Shown: positions 16,904 through 26,443, counted from the stretch's first letter. The stretch is 64,000 nucleotides of DNA from Paenibacillus piri (GCF_004354045.1 NZ_SMRT01000015.1:142339-206338); one strand, 5' to 3'. The notes: generated from the sequence alone by a model not told the origin. Program-made: numbers and translations.

Positions 16904-17686
16904 TTACGGTTTTTCCGGTGAGGAACGCTCGCGCCAAAATAAGCAGACTCCTTCCTTGGTGGGCTGGCAGCTGATCTCGTACCAGCGCTTTGCTTTCTCG
17001 TCAAAGTGGTGATGGCGAATAAGGCTTTTTTCTTCCATGGCGCGCTGAATGACGGAATAGAGCGGGGTGGCGGTCAATTTCGGGAACGATTTCCAAATAT
17101 TTTGACCTAGTAATTCCTCGCGTCTGCGGTTTAAAACGGGCTCGGATGCTTTGTTCGCGTAGCTGATTTCACCGTTCGCTTTGACCAGCATGAGCGCAAA
17201 CGGGATGGACTCCAATAGCGCGCTCATCGTATGGACGGCGGTTTGAGAAGTGGCTTCGAGCTTTTTCCTGTCATCGATATTTTGCGTCAGCATAAGCAGA
17301 TAGCTGGGCTCGCCGTGTTCATCACGCAGCAAAGTCGCATAAACAAAGCACCAAACCGGTTCGCCGGACGGCTTCAGAAACCGCTGTTCGGCTTGAAACG
17401 AGGGGATGGCGCCGGCTGCCAGCTGACTGGACAGATGCATGCAGCGCAGCAGCTCGTCGGGATGGACGAGGGCCGATAAGTTGACTTGCCGCATCTGCGT
17501 CTCATCGCAGTCGAGCATGCTCCTGAAAGCGGGATTCACCTCGAGAAAACGGCATTCCAGACTCAGTATTGCCGCTCCGAAGAGCGGTTGGGTAAACCAT
17601 TGACAAGTCAGTACATGCAACCAATGCGCCGATGTGTCGGCTTTGAGCAGGTTCAATATACGGGTCGAGCCGGAAGAGTCATCCAT
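16904..17686 (-). CDS. Tandem PAS-domain protein
   Basis: A 260-residue soluble protein with two PAS folds: residues about 35-130 (ending in the typical MLTQNIDDRKKLE linker) and about 145-245 (FALMLVKANGEISYANKASEPVLNRRREELLGQ). No kinase, GGDEF or DNA-binding output domain follows, so it may act through a partner or be a stand-alone sensor. ATG 17686 is chosen because GAAGGAA lies 8 nt upstream; the in-frame ATG at 17704 has no good site. No functional link with its neighbours tdk and gltB is evident. Confidence 0.8.
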   Translation of the reverse strand: MDDSSGSTRILNLLKADTSAHWLHVLTCQWFTQPLFGAAILSLECRFLEVNPAFRSMLDCDETQMRQVNLSALVHPDELLRCMHLSSQLAAGAIPSFQAEQRFLKPSGEPVWCFVYATLLRDEHGEPSYLLMLTQNIDDRKKLEATSQTAVHTMSALLESIPFALMLVKANGEISYANKASEPVLNRRREELLGQNIWKSFPKLTATPLYSVIQRAMEEKSLIRHHHFDEKAKRWYEISCQPTKEGVCLFWRERSSPEKP

Positions 17687-18446
17687 ATACCTAATTCCTT
17701 CCATGGGAGGGTTACATCATGCGGGGTGTGTCGGTTGTCGCCGGAAATCGTCGATTCTCAATAATTTCTACAAGAAACGACAATTTCCCTCCGGAGCTTC
17801 GTGTCTCCGAATAAAAAAATTTACAATTGTTACAATATGAGAACATGTATGGTTAACCGATCGCGGCCGCAGGCTAAAAAGCGGTATGCGGGCGATCGGG
17901 ATGAAAGGCTCGAGCCAAGTGCCCGGCATTGTCTTGTATACAGGTGACAAATGGCGGCAGCCGCGTTCACACTCGACGACCGGAGGAAGCATGTATTCCG
18001 CGCGGCTGGCGGATTGCCGGATTTTCCGCGTAAAATCGGGGCTGCAGGGCGGTCGGATTGGGGAGAAGCCAGTGTCAAATGGGTTTTATGTTACATATAA
18101 TGTAAGGTATTTCTGGAATACAAGATTTTTGTAGAAAAATTGTTTGTTTTAAATTGATAGTTTAGGTCTCAGATGTTAATATAAAACATATTAATCTAAT
18201 AGAGGTTCATAGAATTGGTCAAGGTTTGAACTGATTTTAGAACGGATGATGTGCCTGTTCTTCCTATCTAATGTGATATCGGCATGTTTTGCAAGGGACT
18301 CGCGGACTTATGTTACGTTCGTTCGAGGCAACTTGGCGATTATGTATATCAATTGGGGAGAATATCTCCCAGGCTGGCGGAACCGCTTCGGTTCAGGCTT
18401 GTGAACAATGGTACAAACAATTACAAGGAAAGAAAGGTTGTACAAC
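17687..18446. promoter_or_regulatory. Long upstream region of gltB with palindromes and leader hairpins
   Basis: The region is AT-rich in its right half. It holds a perfect 6-3-6 inverted repeat TTACAT-ATA-ATGTAA (18091-18105) and a 7-5-7 repeat TTAATAT/ATATTAA (18176-18194), both possible regulator sites; T-N11-A symmetry of the first would suit a LysR-type regulator such as GltC. Nearer the gene are two adjacent hairpins, GGGAGA/TCTCCC (18356-18370) and GAACCG/CGGTTC (18380-18394). No promoter could be fixed with confidence and no coding frame is supported. Confidence 0.45.
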
Positions 18447-21400
18447 ATGAACAGAAACGGATTACCAGTTAAGCAGGGTCTTTACGACCCTCAGTTTGAG
18501 CACGACGCTTGCGGGATCGGGTTTGTTGCCAACATTAAAGGTAAGCCTTCTCATGAAATTGTCGGTCAGGCTTTAAACGTATTATGCAATCTGGATCACC
18601 GCGGCGGTCAGGGCAGCGAGAGCAATACGGGGGACGGAGCGGGCATTTTGCTGCAAATTCCGCACAGCTTCTTGAAATCGGAATGCGCGAAGGAAGGCAT
18701 CGAGCTGCCGGAAGCGGGCAAGTACGGGGTCGGCATGGTATTTTTGCCGCAGGATGCCGCGGCGCGTACAGCCTGTGAGCAGGTGCTGGAAGCGAAGATT
18801 GCGGAAGCCGGACAGCAGCTGCTGGGCTGGAGAACGGTTCCGACCGACAATTCCACGCTGGGCGAATCCGCAAAATCGGCGGAGCCGTTTGTCCGTCAAA
18901 TCTTTATCGGCTCTACGATCGAGAGCGGCGACGAACTGGCGTTTGAACGCAAGCTGTACGTTATCCGCAAATTGACGGAAAATGCGGTTCGTGCGCTCGA
19001 TTTCAATGAAGCGTTTTATTTTTCCAGCCTGTCGAGCCGGACGATCGTATATAAAGGAATGCTGACTCCTGAACAGGTGGACAGCTATTACGTGGAGCTG
19101 AAAAACCCGGCGTTCGAAACGGCGCTGGCGCTCGTCCATTCCCGGTTCAGCACCAACACGTTCCCGAGCTGGGAACGCGCCCATCCATACCGCTATTTAA
19201 TTCATAACGGCGAAATCAATACGCTGCGCGGCAATGTCAACTGGATGCATGCCCGCCAGGCGATGTGCGAGACGGAACTGTTCGGCGAAGATTTGAAAAA
19301 GATTTTACCGGTCATCGATACCGACGGCTCGGACTCCCAAATGTTCGACAATACGCTGGAATTTTTGATGCTGACCGGCAGATCGCTGCCGCATGCGGCG
19401 ATGATGATGATTCCGGAGCCTTGGTCCAAGCATGAGTCGATGAGCGACGAGAAGAAAGCTTTCTATGAATATCACAGCTGTTTGATGGAGCCATGGGACG
19501 GCCCGGCCGCGATCTCCTTTACGGACGGCAAAATGATCGGCGCGGTGCTCGACCGCAACGGCTTGCGTCCGGCCCGTTATTATGTAACGAATGACGACCT
19601 GATCGTGCTTGCCTCCGAGGTCGGCGTGCTGAATATCGCGCCGGAGCGGATCGTGCGCAAAGACCGTTTGCGTCCGGGGCGGATGCTGCTAGTCGATACC
19701 GTCAAGGGGCGCATCGTATCCGATGAGGAAATCAAAGGCTCGATCGTCGCCGAGCAGCCTTACCGCGACTGGCTGAACGAGCATTTAATTTCATTGGAAG
19801 AGCTGCCGGAGCCTGCGGAGGTGCCGCAAACGGATCACGAAACGGTACTGCAGCGCCAGATGGCGTTCGGCTACACGTTCGAAAATTTGCGCAAAATTAT
19901 CGAACCGATGGCGAAGACCGGCGTAGACCCGATCGGCTCGATGGGCTTCGACGCGCCGCTTGCGGTGCTGTCCGATCGGCCGCAGCTGCTGTACAGCTAC
20001 TTCAAGCAGCTGTTCGCACAGGTGACGAACCCGCCGATCGACGCGAACTTTGAAGAAATTATTACGGCGCAGGGCACGACCGTCGGCCCCGAGCGCAACT
20101 TGATCAAGCCTGAGCCGGAGAGCTGCCGCCAAATCCGTTTGGCGACGCCGGTATTGACCAACGCGGAGCTGGCGAAGCTGCGCGAAATCAAGCGTGACGG
20201 CTTCAAATCCGTCACGCTGCCGATCCTGTTCAAGGCGTCCGAAGATCCGGGCGCATTGGAGCAGGCGATGGATGAGCTGTATGCGGCCGCCGACCAGGCG
20301 ATTGCCGAGGGCGCTACGCTGATCATCTTGTCCGACCGCGGCGTGGAAGCGCAGCTGGCGGCCATCCCGGCACTGTTGGCCGTTTCCGGCCTGCATCACC
20401 ATCTGATCCGCGAAGGCACACGCACAAAGGTAGGCCTGCTGCTTGAATCCGGCGAACCGCGCGAGGTGCATCACTTTGCGCTGCTGCTCGGCTATGGCGC
20501 AAGCGCGATCAACCCTTATTTGGTGCTGGAAACGCTGGAGGATTCGATCCGCTCGAACAAGCTGAAGGATTTGACGGCGGAAAAAGCGGTCTACAATTAT
20601 ATTAAAGCCTCGACCAAGGGCGTCGTAAAAGTGTTGGCCAAAATGGGAATCTCCACGATTCAGAGCTACCGCGGCGCGCAAATTTTCGAAGCCGTCGGTC
20701 TGGATCAATCCGTTATCGATAAATATTTTACATGGACTTATACGCCGGTTAGCGGTATAAAAATCGATGTAATCGCCCAGGAAGCCATTCTTCGCCACCG
20801 GCGCGCATTCTCCGAGCAGGAGGGCCGCGACCGTGCGCTTGATACCGGGGGCGAGCTGCAATGGCGCAAAAACGGCGAGGATCACCTGTACAATCCGGAG
20901 ACGATCCATGCGCTTCAGGCGGCCGTTAGAACGAATAATTACGACATGTACAAAAAGTTCGTGAAGCTGGTTCAAAAGGAGAATGAGAAGTACGCTGCGC
21001 TGCGCTCGCTCTTCTCGTTCAAATCCGGCCGCGGTCCGATTCCGATTGACGAGGTCGAGCCGGTAGAATCGATGTTCAAGCGGTTCAAGACCGGTGCGAT
21101 GTCCTACGGTTCGATCTCCAAAGAAACGCACGAAGACTTGGCGATCGCGATGAACCGTATCGGCGGCAAATCGAATACCGGCGAGGGCGGCGAGCACTAC
21201 GAGCGGTTTCAGCCGGATGAGAACGGCGATCTGCGCCGCAGTGCGATCAAGCAGGTAGCTTCGGGCCGCTTCGGCGTAACGAGCAATTATCTCGTTAATG
21301 CGGACGAGATTCAAATTAAAATGGCACAGGGCGCAAAGCCTGGCGAAGGCGGCCAGCTGCCGGGCTCCAAAGTGTACCCGTGGGTAGCCGAGGTGCGCGG

Positions 21401-23039
21401 CGTTACGCCGGGCGTAGGCTTAATCTCGCCGCCGCCGCATCACGATATTTATTCGATCGAGGATTTGGCGGAGCTGATTCATGATCTGAAGAACGCCAAT
21501 CCGCGCGCAAGAATCAGCGTGAAGCTCGTCTCCGAGGTCGGTGTCGGCACAATTGCCGCCGGCGTTGCCAAAGGGAAGGCCGACGTCGTGCTGATCAGCG
21601 GCTATGACGGGGGGACGGGCGCATCGCCGCAAACGAGCATCCGTCATGCCGGATTGCCTTGGGAGCTCGGCCTTGCGGAGACACATCAGACGCTGGTGCT
21701 GAACGATCTGAGAAGCCGGATTACGGTAGAAACCGACGGCAAGCTGATGACCGGACGCGATGTCGTCGTCGCGGCGCTGCTCGGCGCGGAAGAGTTCGGC
21801 TTTGCGACCACCCCGCTGATCGCTCTTGGCTGCATTATGATGCGCGTCTGTCATCTGGATACTTGTCCGGTCGGCGTTGCGACGCAAAATCCGGATCTTC
21901 GCAAAAAGTATACGGGCGACCCTGAGCATGTCGTCAATTTTATGAATTTCGTCGCCCAGGATGCGCGCGAACTGATGGCCGAGCTCGGCTTCCGGACGAT
22001 CGAAGAAATGGTCGGCCATACGGAGTATCTGGAAACGAACCAGGCTGTCGCCCATTGGAAAGCCAAAGGCATCGACTTATCGCCGCTGCTTCATCAGCCT
22101 GAGGTTGGTGAGGGTGTAGGCCGCTTCTGCTCGATGGTACAGGATCACGGTCTGGACCGTTCGCTCGATATGACGCAGCTCCTTGAAATTTGCAAACCTG
22201 CGATTGAGAACAAGGAGCATGTGCACGCGATTTTGCCGATTCATAACGTGAATCGCGTCGTCGGAACGATTCTGGGCAGCGAAGTAACCCGCCGCTACGG
22301 ATTGGAGGGACTTCCGCACGATACGATTCGGATTCATTTTAACGGTTCGGCAGGCCAAAGCTTTGGCGCCTTCGTTCCGAAAGGCATCACGCTTTCCCTG
22401 GAGGGCGACGCCAACGATTATGTCGGCAAAGGCTTATCCGGAGGCAAGCTCGCGATATTCCCGTCGGAGCAATCGATTTTTGAAGCCGAGAACAACATCA
22501 TTGTCGGCAACACGGCATTTTACGGAGCTACCGGCGGCGAAGCCTACATCCGCGGAATTGCCGGCGAGCGCTTCTGCGTACGGAATTCCGGGGCCAGCGT
22601 TGTCGTGGAAGGCGTAGGCGACCACGGCTGCGAATACATGACCGGCGGGCGCGCTGTCGTTATCGGGCCGACCGGCCGCAACTTTGCGGCAGGGATGTCC
22701 GGAGGCATCGCTTACGTGCTCGACGAGGATGGAACGTTCAAAGACAAATGCAACAAAGAAATGGTTTTTCTGGAGCAGGTCGAGGAAACCTTCGAAGCTC
22801 AGGAGCTGCGCAACCTGATTCAGCATCACGAAACGTTCACGGGGAGCAAGGTTGCAAACCGCATCCTGAAAAACTGGGAAATGTATGTTTGGAAATTTGT
22901 GAAAGTCATTCCGAAAGACTACAAGCGGATGTTCGAAGCGATCGAGCGCGTCAAACGTTCCGGCTTGAGCCAGCAGGAAGCGATGCTTGTTGCGTTTGAG
23001 GAAAACATGAAGGACGTATCTCGAGTAGGCGGTAACTAA
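18447..23039 (+). CDS. gltB: Glutamate synthase large subunit
   Basis: A 1530-residue subunit of NADPH-dependent glutamate synthase (named gltA in B. subtilis), which transfers the glutamine amide nitrogen to 2-oxoglutarate. Domains in order: class II glutamine amidotransferase from Cys22 after a 21-residue propeptide, a central linker domain, the FMN-binding synthase domain, and a C-terminal GXGXG beta-helix. The 3Fe-4S cluster ligands are Cys1129, Cys1135 and Cys1140. ATG 18447 is selected because AAAGG lies 9 nt upstream and the propeptide length fits; the frame is open from 18408. Followed 277 bp later by gltD. Confidence 0.96.
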   Translation: MNRNGLPVKQGLYDPQFEHDACGIGFVANIKGKPSHEIVGQALNVLCNLDHRGGQGSESNTGDGAGILLQIPHSFLKSECAKEGIELPEAGKYGVGMVFLPQDAAARTACEQVLEAKIAEAGQQLLGWRTVPTDNSTLGESAKSAEPFVRQIFIGSTIESGDELAFERKLYVIRKLTENAVRALDFNEAFYFSSLSSRTIVYKGMLTPEQVDSYYVELKNPAFETALALVHSRFSTNTFPSWERAHPYRYLIHNGEINTLRGNVNWMHARQAMCETELFGEDLKKILPVIDTDGSDSQMFDNTLEFLMLTGRSLPHAAMMMIPEPWSKHESMSDEKKAFYEYHSCLMEPWDGPAAISFTDGKMIGAVLDRNGLRPARYYVTNDDLIVLASEVGVLNIAPERIVRKDRLRPGRMLLVDTVKGRIVSDEEIKGSIVAEQPYRDWLNEHLISLEELPEPAEVPQTDHETVLQRQMAFGYTFENLRKIIEPMAKTGVDPIGSMGFDAPLAVLSDRPQLLYSYFKQLFAQVTNPPIDANFEEIITAQGTTVGPERNLIKPEPESCRQIRLATPVLTNAELAKLREIKRDGFKSVTLPILFKASEDPGALEQAMDELYAAADQAIAEGATLIILSDRGVEAQLAAIPALLAVSGLHHHLIREGTRTKVGLLLESGEPREVHHFALLLGYGASAINPYLVLETLEDSIRSNKLKDLTAEKAVYNYIKASTKGVVKVLAKMGISTIQSYRGAQIFEAVGLDQSVIDKYFTWTYTPVSGIKIDVIAQEAILRHRRAFSEQEGRDRALDTGGELQWRKNGEDHLYNPETIHALQAAVRTNNYDMYKKFVKLVQKENEKYAALRSLFSFKSGRGPIPIDEVEPVESMFKRFKTGAMSYGSISKETHEDLAIAMNRIGGKSNTGEGGEHYERFQPDENGDLRRSAIKQVASGRFGVTSNYLVNADEIQIKMAQGAKPGEGGQLPGSKVYPWVAEVRGVTPGVGLISPPPHHDIYSIEDLAELIHDLKNANPRARISVKLVSEVGVGTIAAGVAKGKADVVLISGYDGGTGASPQTSIRHAGLPWELGLAETHQTLVLNDLRSRITVETDGKLMTGRDVVVAALLGAEEFGFATTPLIALGCIMMRVCHLDTCPVGVATQNPDLRKKYTGDPEHVVNFMNFVAQDARELMAELGFRTIEEMVGHTEYLETNQAVAHWKAKGIDLSPLLHQPEVGEGVGRFCSMVQDHGLDRSLDMTQLLEICKPAIENKEHVHAILPIHNVNRVVGTILGSEVTRRYGLEGLPHDTIRIHFNGSAGQSFGAFVPKGITLSLEGDANDYVGKGLSGGKLAIFPSEQSIFEAENNIIVGNTAFYGATGGEAYIRGIAGERFCVRNSGASVVVEGVGDHGCEYMTGGRAVVIGPTGRNFAAGMSGGIAYVLDEDGTFKDKCNKEMVFLEQVEETFEAQELRNLIQHHETFTGSKVANRILKNWEMYVWKFVKVIPKDYKRMFEAIERVKRSGLSQQEAMLVAFEENMKDVSRVGGN

Positions 23040-23316
23040 TAACGATTGCATATGGAAAACGACAATTTCATCTGGCTTAGACTTACACATGCGGTGACTT
23101 GATGAGAAGAAACTGCTGCGAGTCGATCGCATCTGCCCGAAAGCTGCCGGAACAGGCGCTCCGTTCGATATTTGAATATGGAATGGACGACTGTGCCAGG
23201 AGGCATATACAATTGGAAGGAAGATGGACGATTCGCAGCGGTTTCTTTTTTGCAGCGAATGTAAGCGCTGTATCTGGAAGAAAGACGGTTTTCAATAATG
23301 GGCAGGAGGCAGAAGA

Positions 23317-24801
23317 ATGGGTAAACCAACCGGATTTATCGATTACCAGCGTGAAACTCCGAGCGAAGCGGCTCCCTTGATGCGAATCAGCCACTGGAAC
23401 GAATTCAGCACGCCGTTATCCGAGGAAAAGCTTCAGCTTCAAGGCGCTCGCTGTATGGACTGCGGCATTCCGTTTTGCCATACGGGCAAGCTGATCAGCG
23501 GCATGGCAGCGGGTTGCCCTGTCAACAATCTCATTCCCGAATGGAATGATCTCGTATATCAAGGCATGTGGCGCGAAGCTTTGGATCGCCTGCATAAAAC
23601 GAATAATTTCCCCGAGTTTACCGGCCGCGTCTGCCCGGCTCCATGCGAAGGCTCCTGTACCGTAGGTATTAGCGGAACGCCGGTTACGATCAAAAACATC
23701 GAGAAATCGATTATCGACAAAGGCTTTGCCGAGGGCTGGGTCGTGCCGGAGCCGCCTGCCGTCCGAACGGGCAAAAAGGTCGCAGTCATCGGCTCGGGAC
23801 CGTCTGGCCTTGCCTGCGCTGCGCAGCTGAACAAAGCCGGTCATAGCGTGACCGTTTACGAGCGTGCGGACCGGATCGGCGGTCTGCTTATGTACGGCAT
23901 TCCGAATATGAAGCTGGATAAAAAGTACGTGCAGCGGCGCGTAGACCTGCTGGCCGCCGAAGGCGTCAAGTTCGTGACGAATACCGAGATCGGCAAAGAC
24001 ATTCCTGCATCGCAGCTGAAGGAACAGTTCGACGCTATCGTCCTGTGCGGCGGTGCGACCAAAGGCCGCGACCTCCAGATCGAGGGCCGCGAGCTGAAGG
24101 GCGTTCATCTGGCGATGGAATTTCTTTCGAAAAATACGAAGAGCCTGCTCGATTCCCGGCATCAGGACGGGCAATATATTTCCGCCGAAGGCAAGGATGT
24201 TATTGTTATCGGCGGCGGCGATACGGGCACGGACTGTGTCGGTACGTCGATCCGCCACAAATGCAAAAGCGTGACGCAATTCGAAATTATGCCGAAATCA
24301 CCGGAAAAACGTCCGGCGAACAACCCTTGGCCGGAATGGCCCAAGGTGCTGAAGGTCGATTACGGGCAGGAGGAAGCGGCCGCACTGCAGGGGCAGGACC
24401 CCCGCCAATATTTGATCAATACGAAGAAGTTTGTCGGCGATGAGAACGGGCATGTAAAAGAGCTTCATACCGTGCTGATCGAATGGAAGAAGGATGATCA
24501 GGGGCGGTTTGTCCCTGTGGAGGTACCAGGCAGCGAGAAAGTGTACCCGGCGCAGCTCGTTATGCTGGCGATGGGCTTCATGGGTCCGGAAAATACGGTG
24601 CTGGACCAGCTCGGCGTCGAGAAGGATGAACGCTCCAACGCGAAAGCGGAATACGGCAAGTTTGCGACCAACGTAAAAGGCGTATTTGCCGCCGGGGATA
24701 TGCGCCGCGGGCAAAGCCTTGTCGTGTGGGCGATCAACGAAGGCCGTGAAGCGGCCCGCGAATGCGACCGATATTTGATGGGCTCTACCAATCTGCCGTA
24801 A
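23317..24801 (+). CDS. gltD: Glutamate synthase small subunit
   Basis: A 494-residue FAD and iron-sulphur subunit (gltB in B. subtilis) that oxidises NADPH and passes electrons to the large subunit. The N-terminal cysteine clusters (CMDCGIPFC and CPAPCEGSC) hold 4Fe-4S centres; the FAD Rossmann motif GSGPSGL is at about 156-162 and the NADPH site GGGDTGTD lies further on. GGAGG lies upstream of ATG 23317. It shares orientation with gltB; the 277-bp gap contains no terminator that I can see, so co-transcription is likely. Confidence 0.95.
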   Translation: MGKPTGFIDYQRETPSEAAPLMRISHWNEFSTPLSEEKLQLQGARCMDCGIPFCHTGKLISGMAAGCPVNNLIPEWNDLVYQGMWREALDRLHKTNNFPEFTGRVCPAPCEGSCTVGISGTPVTIKNIEKSIIDKGFAEGWVVPEPPAVRTGKKVAVIGSGPSGLACAAQLNKAGHSVTVYERADRIGGLLMYGIPNMKLDKKYVQRRVDLLAAEGVKFVTNTEIGKDIPASQLKEQFDAIVLCGGATKGRDLQIEGRELKGVHLAMEFLSKNTKSLLDSRHQDGQYISAEGKDVIVIGGGDTGTDCVGTSIRHKCKSVTQFEIMPKSPEKRPANNPWPEWPKVLKVDYGQEEAAALQGQDPRQYLINTKKFVGDENGHVKELHTVLIEWKKDDQGRFVPVEVPGSEKVYPAQLVMLAMGFMGPENTVLDQLGVEKDERSNAKAEYGKFATNVKGVFAAGDMRRGQSLVVWAINEGREAARECDRYLMGSTNLP

Positions 24802-25160
24802 CGTCGGCTTATACCGAAACGATAAGGAGCGCGCGCCTACAGGCGTTGGCGCTCCTTATTGCCGAACCGGCCAACGAAGCAGCATTTTGGATCGGCATTA
24901 GACGGAGCCTGAGCATAAATGTTTCTTTGTCCCCTTGACCGTGAACGTCTTACGATCCGGCTGCAGCCAATCGCTATGACTTTATTCCTGCGAAATAATA
25001 GGAAAAATAAACAATTTGACTTAAATTTTAGCGAAAATTGTCACAATTTTGTAAAAAAGGGTTCTTTACTTCAAATTTATCTGATATACTGGTGCATAAA
25101 TATGCCAAATACATAATAGTTATTAATTGATGGACAACACTCGGGAGGTGTCGGTTTTTT
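24802..25160. promoter_or_regulatory. gltD terminator, an 8-1-8 palindrome and the promoter of the DUF4870 gene
   Basis: After gltD comes the hairpin at 24822-24859. Next is the perfect palindrome AAAATTGT-C-ACAATTTT (25034-25050), then a sigma-A-like promoter: TTCTTT (25062-25067), 17-nt spacer, TATACT (25085-25090). The palindrome lies just upstream of -35, a place suited to an activator or repressor. Confidence 0.55.
24822..24859 (+). terminator. Terminator-like hairpin after gltD
   Basis: ATAAGGAGCGC pairs with GCGCTCCTTAT over 11 bp, with an inner GCGCC/GGCGT stem. The U-run is short (TTATT), so its strength is uncertain. Confidence 0.55.
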
Positions 25161-25481
25161 ATGTCAAGCGAAGACAAAACATTGGCCTTATTATCGCATA
25201 TTTTAAGCTTGTTTGTCGGGTTCATCGCCCCGCTCGTCATCTGGCTTATCAAGAAGGATCAATCTCAATATGTGGCCGAGCAGGCAAAAGAATCGCTTAA
25301 CTTTCAAATCTCGCTATTGATTTATTATTTTGTGGCGTGGATATTGACGTTTCTGGTGATTGGGCTGATTCTGTTGCCCGCGCTTTGGGTTTTCTCGGTT
25401 ATCGTTGTCATTTTGGCGGCGGTCAAAGCTAACAGCGGGGAAATGTACCGTTATCCGCTGACGATCCGTTTTGTGAAGTAA
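25161..25481 (+). CDS. DUF4870 membrane protein
   Basis: A 106-residue protein with three predicted membrane helices, matching DUF4870 by its opening LALLSHILSLFVGFIAPLVI, the HVAEQAKESLNFQ-like segment (here YVAEQAKESLNFQ) and a conserved A..A-x-x-G-x-x-Y-RYPLTIR ending. The role of the family is unknown. It has its own promoter and terminator and so forms a single-gene unit. Confidence 0.88.
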   Translation: MSSEDKTLALLSHILSLFVGFIAPLVIWLIKKDQSQYVAEQAKESLNFQISLLIYYFVAWILTFLVIGLILLPALWVFSVIVVILAAVKANSGEMYRYPLTIRFVK

Positions 25482-25498
25482 TCCGTATGCAGGCATGG

Positions 25499-25532
25499 AA
25501 GCCCGTTTGAGTACAACGCTCAAGCGGGCTTT
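25499..25532 (+). terminator. Rho-independent terminator
   Basis: AAGCCCG-TTTGAG pairs with CTCAA-CGGGCTT, followed by a short U-run. Lies 18 nt after the DUF4870 stop. Confidence 0.7.
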
Positions 25533-25663
25533 CGATTTGCGGCGTCCGTCGGGACAGGCCGTGCAGCAGGCGGCTGCAACGGTTCGATCCCTCGGGCTGC
25601 TGCTGTTGCTCCGGATAAAGGACGGTCCGGCTGAGCGGAGTTTGGTCCGGCCGAGAGCCATAT

Positions 25664-25682
25664 GCATATATTGTAAATATGC
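25664..25682. promoter_or_regulatory. Inverted repeat upstream of sinI
   Basis: GCATAT (25664-25669) and ATATGC (25677-25682) form a 6-7-6 inverted repeat about 80 nt before the sinI start. It is a candidate operator; no regulator is identified. Confidence 0.35.
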
Positions 25683-25761
25683 GTTTCACCCTCTTTAATC
25701 GGAAGCCGGGTACGAATATTGTAATCAAACCAAGTTTTCCGATATCTGGAGGGATAAGGCT

Positions 25762-25917
25762 ATGTCCTTTTTACGAGCGCTTGAACCCAACAAGAATCTC
25801 GACGATAACTGGGTGCATCTCATGATTGCGGCCCGCAATATGGGAATTTCGAAAGAAGAAGTGCAGCGATTTATTCGTCAATCGCAAAAACAAGAAAATT
25901 TAAAACATCAACCATAA
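25762..25917 (+). CDS. sinI: SinI-type antirepressor
   Basis: A 51-residue protein. The segment LDDNWVHLMIAARNMGISKEEV is the SinI hook/dimerisation helix, and closely parallels the C-terminal SinI-like part of the SinR protein encoded just downstream. In B. subtilis SinI pairs with SinR through this helix and titrates it away from DNA, which releases biofilm genes. GGAGGGATAAGG lies before ATG 25762. Length is slightly under the B. subtilis protein. The call rests on the motif and on the adjacent sinR. Confidence 0.85.
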   Translation: MSFLRALEPNKNLDDNWVHLMIAARNMGISKEEVQRFIRQSQKQENLKHQP

Positions 25918-25998
25918 AAACAAAAAATTTTTAAATATTAATGATAGCGTTTTCAAACAAAAATTTTCACATTTTCTTAGCCAAGACCCCACAAAATT

Positions 25999-26007
25999 TG
26001 CTAAAAT
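25999..26007 (+). promoter_or_regulatory. Probable extended -10 of sinR
   Basis: TGCTAAAAT matches an extended -10 (TGnTAnAAT) about 43 nt before sinR. A clear -35 is not seen at normal spacing, which extended -10 promoters can tolerate. Confidence 0.45.
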
Positions 26008-26049
26008 AGTACTATAGACGTCATACAGATCAATAAAGGGGCAGCTACC

Positions 26050-26376
26050 ATGATAGGCAAACGCGTAAAGCAGTTGCGAATCGAGAAGGGACTCTCCCTC
26101 TCGGAGCTGGCCGAAAAGGCTGGCGTCGCGAAGTCGTACTTAAGCTCGATCGAGCGGGATATTCAGTCGAATCCGTCGATTCATTTTTTAGAAAAGGTGT
26201 GCACCGTTCTTGAAGTGCCGATCGAATCCTTTTTGCAAAACAAAACGACTCCCCATCAGGAATTGGATGAGGAATGGTTGAATCTTGTGCATGAGGCTAT
26301 GGTTTCCGGCGTGAGCAAAGAGCAGTTTTTGGAGTTTCTGGAGTACAACAAGTGGCGCAAAAACCAGCAGAAATAA
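26050..26376 (+). CDS. sinR: SinR-type transcriptional regulator
   Basis: A 108-residue DNA-binding protein very like B. subtilis SinR in length and sequence. The N-terminal XRE helix-turn-helix (about 6-60) has the near-signature SLSELAEKAGVAKSYLSSIE, and the C-terminal multimerisation domain has LDEEW...VSKEQFLEFLEYNKWRK. It is followed by a terminator and converges with the surface-glycopolymer operon that ends at 26686. In B. subtilis SinR represses exopolysaccharide and matrix operons; a similar link here is inference. Confidence 0.92.
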   Translation: MIGKRVKQLRIEKGLSLSELAEKAGVAKSYLSSIERDIQSNPSIHFLEKVCTVLEVPIESFLQNKTTPHQELDEEWLNLVHEAMVSGVSKEQFLEFLEYNKWRKNQQK

Positions 26377-26402
26377 TTTGGGGCAGCCCGGAAACCTTTT
26401 GG

Positions 26403-26443
26403 AGCCCTGGAAGCTGTAAGACAGCATCCAAAGGGCTTTTTTT
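26403..26443 (+). terminator. Rho-independent terminator of sinR
   Basis: AGCCCT pairs with AGGGCT, enclosing a second small stem (GCTGT/ACAGC), followed by seven T. Lies 27 nt after the sinR stop. Confidence 0.8.

Noticed and set aside
17886..18134. 82-residue plus frame upstream of gltB
   Set aside because: No ribosome binding site or motif; overlaps regulatory palindromes and another equally open minus frame.
18240..18446. T-box or known amino-acid riboswitch in the gltB leader
   Set aside because: Two small hairpins are present but no T-box sequence (TGGnACC) or other recognisable riboswitch core was found.
19791..21314. 507-residue open frame antisense to gltB
   Set aside because: It mirrors codon structure of gltB on the other strand, is Arg/Leu-rich without any motif, and has no ribosome binding site. 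A shadow frame in GC-rich coding DNA.
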